NCBI GenBank assembly: GCA_002376325.1
Contig: DFMR01000188.1
Location: 1 to 19,996 of the forward strand
Origin: Proteobacteria bacterium UBA3588
GTDB lineage: Bacteria > Pseudomonadota > Gammaproteobacteria > Thiohalomonadales > Thiohalomonadaceae
Direction: 5' to 3'
DNA: 19,996 bases
Of the stretch, positions 14,746 through 19,996 are shown in pieces. Position 1 is the stretch's first letter. Each line of letters begins with the position of its first letter. The translations under genes and the position numbers were made by a program. The notes under the pieces were generated by a model. The model saw only the letters and a list, made by a program, of their open reading frames with translations, was not told the origin of the DNA and ran no database searches.

Positions 14746-16229
14746 CCGCCCTCTACCTGACCCTGGCGTTCCCCCTGTTCGGCACCCTGCTGATGGCGCT
14801 CATCACCCGCTGCCGCTTGGCCGGCTGGCTCAACATCGCACTGTCCACCGCCACACTCGCCGCCTCGGCCGCGCTGGCGTGGCAGGTACTTGACGACGGC
14901 CCGTTGCTGTCGCCCGGCAAGTTCTTCTACATCGACGCCTTCAACGTATACCTGGTGGCGCTCACCGCCTTCGTCGGCCTCACCACCGCCATCTTCTCGC
15001 GCCCCTACATGACCCACGAGCTGGCACGCGGCCGCGTCAACAGCCGCCGCATGCGTCTCTACCACTCCATGTACCAGGGCTTCCTGTTCACCATGCTGCT
15101 GGCCCTCTCCACCAACAACCTGGGCATCCTGTGGGTGTCGATGGAGGGCGCCACCCTGGCGACGGTGCTGCTGGTGTCGCTCTATCGCACCCCGGAGTCG
15201 GTGGAGGCGGCCTGGAAGTACTTCATCCTCTGCGGCGTCGGCATCGCCCAGGCGCTGTTCGGCACGGTGCTGCTCTACTTCTCCGCCGCGGCCCAGTTGC
15301 CCAAGGCCGACGACGGCCTGTTGTGGACCGCGCTGCACGGCGTCGCCGCCCACCTCGACCCGACGGTGATGAGCATCGCCTTCGTCTTCCTGCTGGTGGG
15401 CTACGGCACCAAGGTGGGGCTGGTGCCGCTGCACAACTGGCTGCCCGACGCCCACTCCGAGGGTCCGACGCCGATGTCGGCGGTGCTCTCCGGCCTGCTG
15501 CTCAACGTCGCGCTCTACGCCGTGGTGCGGGTCAAGATGCTGGTGGACGGCGCCCTGCAACACTCGACCACCTTTGCCCACCCCCACCTCACCGGCGACC
15601 TGATGATGGCCTTCGGCCTGTTGTCGTTCCTGGTGGCGGGGCTGTTCCTGCACCGCCAGCGCGACATCAAGCGCATGTTCAGCTATTCGTCCATCGAACA
15701 CATGGGACTGATGACCTTCGCCTTCGGCCTGGGCGGCCCGCTGGCCACCTTCGGCGCACTGCTGCACATGACCGTCCACTCGCTGACCAAGTCGTCGATC
15801 TTCGTCACCGTCGGCCACGCCACCCACATCGCCAAGACCCAGGCCATCGATCACATTCGCGGCCTGATCCGCACCCAGCCCGCCGTCGGCTGGGGTCTCC
15901 TGCTCGGCGTCGCCGCCATCGCCGGCTTCCCGCCGTTCGGCGTCTTCACCAGCGAATTCCTGCTGCTGACCGCGACCATGCAGAGCCAGCCGTGGTTGAC
16001 CGTGGTACTGCTGGCCGGCCTCGCCATCGCCTTCGCCGGTCTGTTCCGCCACCTGCACCCGATGGTCTACGGCGCGCAGCCGGAGGGCCAGCACCCGGTG
16101 CAGGCCAACATGCTGCCGGTAATCATCCACCTGCTGCTGGTACTGTGGCTGGGCATCTCCATTCCGCTGTTCCTGGCCCACTGGTTCAACCAGGCGACGC
16201 TGCTGATCACCGGCAAGGGGTTGTTGTGA
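14742..16229 (+). CDS. hyfF: Hydrogenase-4 subunit F-like antiporter subunit
   Basis: A 495-residue multi-span protein, the second NuoL/M/N-type antiporter-like subunit. It keeps E135 in WVSMEGATLATVLL and K224 in YGTKVGLVPLHNWLPDAHSEGP, the buried charge pair associated with proton translocation. It also has the later YSSIEHMGLM helix and the HSLTKSSIFV segment. This makes the membrane arm of the complex complete for ion pumping (HyfB plus HyfF). The ATG overlaps the hyfE stop by ATGA. A hairpin repeat follows its stop by 18 bases, separating it from the large-subunit gene. Confidence 0.93.
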   Translation: MTALYLTLAFPLFGTLLMALITRCRLAGWLNIALSTATLAASAALAWQVLDDGPLLSPGKFFYIDAFNVYLVALTAFVGLTTAIFSRPYMTHELARGRVNSRRMRLYHSMYQGFLFTMLLALSTNNLGILWVSMEGATLATVLLVSLYRTPESVEAAWKYFILCGVGIAQALFGTVLLYFSAAAQLPKADDGLLWTALHGVAAHLDPTVMSIAFVFLLVGYGTKVGLVPLHNWLPDAHSEGPTPMSAVLSGLLLNVALYAVVRVKMLVDGALQHSTTFAHPHLTGDLMMAFGLLSFLVAGLFLHRQRDIKRMFSYSSIEHMGLMTFAFGLGGPLATFGALLHMTVHSLTKSSIFVTVGHATHIAKTQAIDHIRGLIRTQPAVGWGLLLGVAAIAGFPPFGVFTSEFLLLTATMQSQPWLTVVLLAGLAIAFAGLFRHLHPMVYGAQPEGQHPVQANMLPVIIHLLLVLWLGISIPLFLAHWFNQATLLITGKGLL

Positions 16230-16246
16230 TGTGGATGAAGCGAACG

Positions 16247-16298
16247 GTAGGAGCGGCTCTGCCGCGACCCGAGGGCATCGCGGCAGAGCCGCTCCTAC
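16247..16298. repeat. REP-type hairpin between hyfF and hyfG
   Basis: Two perfect 21-base arms (16247-16267 and 16278-16298; arm begins GTAGGAGCGGCTCTGCC) flank a 10-base loop. The layout is that of the GTAGGAGCGGC... REP elements common in Pseudomonas and related gammaproteobacteria. It lies inside the operon, immediately before the large-subunit start, and could stabilise or attenuate the message at the membrane/peripheral-arm boundary. Confidence 0.9.
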
Positions 16299-16311
16299 AT
16301 GGGGTACGTGC

Positions 16312-17895
16312 GTGAATCCGTTCGACTGGCTCTCCGAACTGCTGGCCCGCTTCCAGGACGAACACATCCTGGTGCAGCGCGGCTCGGCCATCGCCCTGGC
16401 ACCTGCCCACCTGCTGGGCATCGACCCGGAGGACTGGGGCCGCGCCGCCCAGACCGCCGCCGCCTACGACTGCCGCTGGGCCGGTATCTGGGCCGAAGAG
16501 CGCGGCGAAACGTTGCAGGTCAACGCCGTGCTGGTACGCAACGGCGACCACCTGGTGCTGCGCACGGCGATCCCGGCCGGCGCCCCGCGCCTCGACTCGC
16601 ACACCCCCTACTTCCCCGGCGCCGACCGCATGGAGCGCCACCTGCGCGACCTGTTCGGCGTCGACTTCAGCGACCACCCCGACCCGCGCCGCTGGAGCCG
16701 CCACAACCGCTGGCCGGAAGAGGCCCATCCGCTGCGCAAAAGTTTCGCCGCCGACCAGGCGCCGCTACCGCCGCAACCGGAAGAGGATTACGCCTTCATC
16801 CCGGTCCAGGGGGCCGGCGCCTACGAGATCCCGGTCGGCCCGGTGCACGCCGGCATCATCGAGCCGGGCCACTTCCGCTTCCTCGCCGTGGGCGAGACCG
16901 TGCTCAACCTGGAGGAACGTTTCGGCTACACCCACAAGGGCATCGAGAAGATCGCCGAGGGACGCGATGCCTTCGGCCTGGCGCGGCTGGCCGGCCGCGT
17001 CTGCGGCGACACCACGGTCCATCACGCCTGGGCCGCCTGCATGGCGATGGAGCGCGCCGCCCGCCTGGCGCCGCCGCCGCGCGCCGTGGCGCTGCGCGCG
17101 CTGCTGGCCGAGCGCGAGCGCATCGCCAATCACCTCGGCGACATCGGCGCCATCTGCAACGACGTCGGCTTCGCCTTCGCCCAGTATCAATTCAGCCGCC
17201 TGCGCGAATTGTGGCAGCGCGACAGCGCCGCCTGCTTCGGCCACCGGCTGATGATGGACGCCGTCATTCCCGGCGGCGTCGCCGCCGACCCCGATACTCC
17301 CCAGCTACAGCGGCTGCGTGACGGCAACGCCCGGCTGCGCCAGGAGCTGCCCGGCCTCTACCCGATCCTCGACGACCATCCGTCGCTGGAGGACCGCCTG
17401 GTCACCACCGGCGTGCTGGCGCCGGAGACGGCGCGCCGCCTCGGCGTACTCGGCTATATGGCCAAGGCCAGCGGCATCGATATCGACCTGCGCCGCGACC
17501 ACCCCTACGCTCCGTATGATCACCTGCCCGTCGCCACACCGCTGTTCAGCGCCGGCGACGTGGCGGCGCGGATGAAGGTGCGGATGGAGGAGATCCTGCA
17601 CTCGCTGGAACTGCTGGATAAACTGCTCGACGAGCTGCCGCCGGGCGAGGTGCAGCGCGACTGGCGCGCACCGGCCGCCGACAGCGAGGGGCTGGGCCTG
17701 GTGGAAGGCTGGCGCGGCGAGATCCTGACCTACGTCCGCTTCGGCAGCGACGGCCGCGTCGCCCGCTTCTTCCCGCGCGACCCCAGCTGGTTCAACTGGC
17801 CGGCCCTGGAGCAACTGATCCACGGCAACATCGTCCCCGACTTCCCGGTCTGCAACAAATCGGTGAACGGGTCCTATTCGGGGCAGGATCTATGA
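16312..17895 (+). CDS. hyfG: Ehr-type large subunit (fused NuoC-NuoD/HyfG-like) lacking the second cysteine of both NiFe motifs
   Basis: A 527-residue fusion. Residues about 60-145 are NuoC/30-kDa-like (ERHLRDLFGVDF at 108-119, EEAHPLRKSF at 136-145). The rest is NuoD/large-subunit-like (VGPVHAGIIEPGHFRF at 175-190, GYTHKGIEK at 205-213). The two Ni-binding sites, CxxC in true hydrogenases, read C231-G-D-T and C514-N-K-S. In each, the first cysteine (normally a terminal Ni ligand) remains, and the second (normally bridging Ni and Fe) is Thr or Ser. A functional NiFe centre is therefore unlikely. This matches the energy-converting hydrogenase-related (Ehr) class. The GTG start was chosen because the frame upstream only translates the hairpin; the ribosome binding site is weak. 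No maturation-protease C-terminal extension is obvious. Confidence 0.9.
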   Translation: MNPFDWLSELLARFQDEHILVQRGSAIALAPAHLLGIDPEDWGRAAQTAAAYDCRWAGIWAEERGETLQVNAVLVRNGDHLVLRTAIPAGAPRLDSHTPYFPGADRMERHLRDLFGVDFSDHPDPRRWSRHNRWPEEAHPLRKSFAADQAPLPPQPEEDYAFIPVQGAGAYEIPVGPVHAGIIEPGHFRFLAVGETVLNLEERFGYTHKGIEKIAEGRDAFGLARLAGRVCGDTTVHHAWAACMAMERAARLAPPPRAVALRALLAERERIANHLGDIGAICNDVGFAFAQYQFSRLRELWQRDSAACFGHRLMMDAVIPGGVAADPDTPQLQRLRDGNARLRQELPGLYPILDDHPSLEDRLVTTGVLAPETARRLGVLGYMAKASGIDIDLRRDHPYAPYDHLPVATPLFSAGDVAARMKVRMEEILHSLELLDKLLDELPPGEVQRDWRAPAADSEGLGLVEGWRGEILTYVRFGSDGRVARFFPRDPSWFNWPALEQLIHGNIVPDFPVCNKSVNGSYSGQDL

Positions 17896-17905
17896 GAACA
17901 AGATC

Positions 17906-18122
17906 AACCACAGGGAACACGGGGGGCACGGGGGATTTGAATGCGATATACGTGCTCGTGGATAAATGCGGTGTCTCACTCGGACTCTATTATTTACGCC
18001 GAAAACTGTTCGTAAACAGTACGCAAATTTCAGCCATATCGTTCAACCAGGGATCAGAAAACTACCCAGGTTCTGAGCATAAAGTAATTTTCTCCCCCGT
18101 GTTCCCCGTGCTCCCCGTGGTT
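17906..18122. repeat. Inverted-repeat element inserted between hyfG and hyfI
   Basis: A left arm of about 30 bases (17906-17935, AACCACAGGGAACACGGGGG...) pairs imperfectly with a right arm (18093-18122, ...GCTCCCCGTGGTT). The AT-richer middle contains a small ACTGTT-CGTA-AACAGT hairpin (18005-18020). It accounts for nearly all of the 255-base gap between two genes that would otherwise be adjacent. The ACCACGGGGAGCACGGGG-type arm is a repeat I recall from intergenic regions of many bacteria, often mistranslated as NHGEHGEHGE. It is probably a mobile or dispersed repeat, and no gene is seen in it. Confidence 0.75.
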
Positions 18123-18150
18123 AACAGCTTTTCCCGCTTCGGATGATGCC

Positions 18151-18669
18151 ATGCTCAGGATACTGAACAAGATACGCAAGACCAGCATCGTCACCGAGCC
18201 GCGCCCGACCACCGGCGAGGCGGCACTGGATGAGATAAGCGAGCGGCTGCGTGAAGGGGTGGCGCGGCGCTTCCGCGGCAGCCTTGCGATTCGCGCGGTG
18301 GACGCCGGCTCCTGCAACGGCTGCGAACTGGAGATCCACGCCCTCAACAACAGCTTCTACGATGTCGAGCGCTTCGGCATCCACTTCGTCGCCTCGCCGC
18401 GCCACGCCGATCTGCTGCTGATCACCGGCCCGGCCACGGTCCACATGGAGACGGCGCTGCTGCGCACCTACGCGGCGACCCCCGATCCCAAACTCGTCGT
18501 CGCCGTCGGCGACTGCGCCGCCTGCGGCGGCGAATTCGGCTGCTCCTACGCCAGCCGCGGCGGCATCGCCAACGTCCTGCCGGTGGATGCGGTGATCAAG
18601 GGCTGCCCGCCGACGCCGCAGGCGTTGATGGAAGGGTTGCTGGAGGCGTTGGAAAAGCCGCGCCGCTAG
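18151..18669 (+). CDS. hyfI: Hydrogenase-4 small subunit-like (HyfI/HycG) Fe-S protein
   Basis: A 172-residue member of the NuoB/HycG/HyfI family. The four ligands of the proximal [4Fe-4S] cluster are all in place: C55-x2-C58 (GSCNGCELE), C122 (GDCAACGG) and C152 (KGCPPTP). The CxxC pair is of hydrogenase type, unlike the adjacent CC pair of complex I NuoB. C125 and C131 are extra. The intact cluster means electrons can still reach the large subunit even though its NiFe site is degraded. The start is ATG at 18151, with a weak ribosome binding site, just after the inverted-repeat element. The stop TAG is at 18667, inside the tip of the following palindrome. No ferredoxin-like HyfH follows within the window. 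Confidence 0.93.
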   Translation: MLRILNKIRKTSIVTEPRPTTGEAALDEISERLREGVARRFRGSLAIRAVDAGSCNGCELEIHALNNSFYDVERFGIHFVASPRHADLLLITGPATVHMETALLRTYAATPDPKLVVAVGDCAACGGEFGCSYASRGGIANVLPVDAVIKGCPPTPQALMEGLLEALEKPRR

Positions 18670-18832
18670 GAGCCTGTCGGACTATGGATGCTCCTACTGC
18701 GCCGGTGGGAGAGCGGCCAAAATTTCCCCGATTTCTCGTTGCGTAGAATGACTATGCGCCTCGAAATCGTGAAAATTTGGCCTCGCTCTCCCACCTTGCT
18801 CGCTACGGGCACCATAATCCGACAGGCTCCTA
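18667..18832. repeat. 166-bp imperfect palindrome overlapping the hyfI stop codon
   Basis: The outer arms are perfect: TAGGAGCCTGTCGGA (18667-18681) against TCCGACAGGCTCCTA (18818-18832). Inner parts pair with few mismatches (GTGGGAGAGCGGCCAAAATTT against AAATTTGGCCTCGCTCTCCCAC), so almost the whole 166 bases can fold back. The hyfI stop codon TAG is the first three bases of the left arm. The element would form a long hairpin at the 3' end of the operon message and may act in 3'-end protection or termination. It looks like a dispersed repeat family member. Confidence 0.8.
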
Positions 18833-19915
18833 GTGTAGTGCTGCATTCTGTTTCGAGCTTAAGCGGCTATTGGCACGGATGACCTTCTGTAGGATGTCGC
18901 GAGCGCTTTTGGTCCAGATGAAAGGCTTGGGGTCGGTGTTGTGGTGAGTGATGTATTCATTGATGGCAGCAACGAGTTCAGGGACGCTGGTGAACACGCC
19001 GCGGCGCAGCCGTTCGGTGGTGATATCGCGGAAGAAGCGTTCGACCATGTTCAGCCACGATGCCGAGGTTGGCGTGAAATGCATGACAAAGCGCGGATGC
19101 TTGGTCAGCCACTCCTGCACGGTGGGATGCTTGTGCGTGGCGTAGTTATCGGCGACCAGATGCAGCATCTTGTCCTTGGGCGTTTCGCGGTCGATCTTCT
19201 TCAGGAACTTCAGCCACTCGGCGTGAGTGTGCCGCGGCTGGCAGTGGCCGATGACTTGGCCATCAAGCACGTTGAGCGCGGCGAACAGCGTCGTCGTGCC
19301 GTTGCGCTTGTAGTCGTGGGTCATCGTTTCTGCCCGCCCCTTTTTCAGCGGCAGTCCCGGTTGGGTGCGGTCCAACGCCTGCACCTGGCTCTTCTCGTCG
19401 CAGCACAGTACTAAGGCGTGCTCGGGCGGGGACATGTACAGGCCGACAACGTCTTCGAGTTTCTCGACGAACTTCGGATCGCGGGAAATCTTGAAGCCAC
19501 GCACGAGATGCGGCTTCAGTCCGGCTGCGCGCCAATTTCGCGACACGGTGCTCCCGTGGACGCCCAATTTCACAGCCATCGTGCGCGTGCTCCAGTGCGT
19601 CGCCGCTTTGGGCGTGCTCTGAGTCGTCAATTCCACCAAGCGAGCAAGGTCCACCTTCTTCGGCGGCGCACCCCGCGGCAAGTCTCGCTCGATTCCGGCA
19701 AGGCGCATCTGCGCATAGCGCCCGCGCCAACGAGCCACCTGCTCCCGGCCGATCCCAAGCTGCGCCGCGATGTCTTTGTTCTGCACCCCATCGGCAGCCA
19801 GCAGCATGATCCGCGCACGCTGCGCGAGCCGAACGCTGGTGAGCTTCGAACGGGCCAATTTCATCAACTCCGCTCGCTCCTCCTCGGTCAATACAATCTC
19901 CGGCGCAACTCGCAT
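18830..19915 (-). CDS. IS630-family DDE transposase
   Basis: A 361-residue transposase, normal for IS630. The N-terminal part is a helix-turn-helix of the type GVQNKDIAAQLGIGREQVARW. The catalytic acids are D173 (CCDEKSQVQAL), D256 (VADNYATHKHP) and E292 (SWLNMVERFF), a full DDE triad, so it is predicted to be active. The start at 19915 has GCGGAGAA seven bases upstream. A start at 19963 would add residues reading into the terminal repeat region. The stop codon TAG (18830-18832 on the minus strand) is made of the flanking TA target site plus one host base, so the reading frame leaves the element and ends in chromosomal DNA. Confidence 0.93.
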   Translation of the reverse strand: MRVAPEIVLTEEERAELMKLARSKLTSVRLAQRARIMLLAADGVQNKDIAAQLGIGREQVARWRGRYAQMRLAGIERDLPRGAPPKKVDLARLVELTTQSTPKAATHWSTRTMAVKLGVHGSTVSRNWRAAGLKPHLVRGFKISRDPKFVEKLEDVVGLYMSPPEHALVLCCDEKSQVQALDRTQPGLPLKKGRAETMTHDYKRNGTTTLFAALNVLDGQVIGHCQPRHTHAEWLKFLKKIDRETPKDKMLHLVADNYATHKHPTVQEWLTKHPRFVMHFTPTSASWLNMVERFFRDITTERLRRGVFTSVPELVAAINEYITHHNTDPKPFIWTKSARDILQKVIRANSRLSSKQNAALH

Positions 19916-19993
19916 TCGATTCTCCGCTTTGCATGCACAATGCATTGTCGCAGCAATCGGCAATTAAGTCGCGTCAAGAATGCAGCGCCACAC
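18833..19993. mobile_element. Complete IS630-family insertion sequence
   Basis: A 1161-base element with terminal inverted repeats GTGTAGTGCTGCATTCT (18833-18849) and, at the right end, the reverse complement of GTGTGGCGCTGCATTCT (19977-19993), 15 of 17 matching. TA dinucleotides flank it at 18831-18832 and 19994-19995, the target duplication expected for IS630/Tc1-type transposition. It carries one intact DDE transposase. It is inserted at the right tip of the 166-bp palindrome that follows hyfI. The window ends one base after the right-hand TA, so the right flank is not visible. Confidence 0.9.
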
Positions 19994-19996
19994 TAG

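Noticed and set aside
14373..16421. 682-residue minus-strand open frame opposite hyfE/hyfF
   Set aside because: Gln/His/Gly-rich antisense shadow of membrane-protein genes, with no domain.
17892..18146. 84-residue plus-strand frame between hyfG and hyfI
   Set aside because: It is a translation of the inverted-repeat element (TTGNTGGTG...), with no domain; the opposite strand gives the repetitive NHGEHGEHGG typical of this repeat.
11061..18669. Functional hydrogenase-4 or formate hydrogenlyase
   Set aside because: Bridging cysteines of the NiFe site are missing, and there is no formate dehydrogenase, ferredoxin subunit or hyp gene.

Overview
This is a GC-rich gammaproteobacterial chromosome segment. 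The housekeeping genes (YoaA-type helicase, HrpB, UbiA, BioA, LemA) suggest a Chromatiales/sulfur-oxidiser-like lineage, but the species cannot be fixed from sequence alone. No tRNA, rRNA or CRISPR array was seen.

Left part (1-9372): a YoaA/DinG-family helicase cut by the window edge (minus strand); a two-domain phosphotransferase/P-loop kinase (plus); a palindromic repeat element between convergent genes; a LemA + GIDE/EF-hand membrane protein pair (minus); the helicase HrpB (minus); a host-attachment family protein (plus); and a tight ubiA-bioA pair (minus). The middle (9487-11060) holds small genes: a 26-residue membrane peptide, a gamma-glutamylcyclotransferase-like protein overlapping a 75-residue unknown, and a small double-CxxC protein on the opposite strand. 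A promoter-bearing gap follows.

Right part (11061-18669): a six-gene plus-strand operon related to hydrogenase-4/formate hydrogenlyase and to complex I (hyfB-C-E-F-G-I order). It opens with a good sigma70-like promoter and a GTG start behind a strong Shine-Dalgarno. The two antiporter-like subunits keep the Glu/Lys pair used in proton translocation, and the small subunit keeps the four ligands of its proximal [4Fe-4S] cluster. The large subunit has kept only the first cysteine of each Ni-binding CxxC pair (C231-G-D-T and C514-N-K-S), so a normal NiFe site cannot form. No ferredoxin-like subunit, formate dehydrogenase or maturation gene is visible. This fits the poorly understood 'energy-converting hydrogenase-related' (Ehr) complexes: a probable ion-pumping membrane complex whose redox chemistry is unknown. 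It is the most interesting system in the window.

The membrane half of the operon is compact, with overlapping stop/start codons. The peripheral half is broken up by three different palindromic elements: a 21-bp-arm REP hairpin before hyfG, a 217-bp inverted-repeat element between hyfG and hyfI, and a 166-bp imperfect palindrome overlapping the hyfI stop codon. A complete IS630-family element (18833-19993, TA target duplication) sits on the tip of that last palindrome and ends the window, so whether the operon once continued is not visible.
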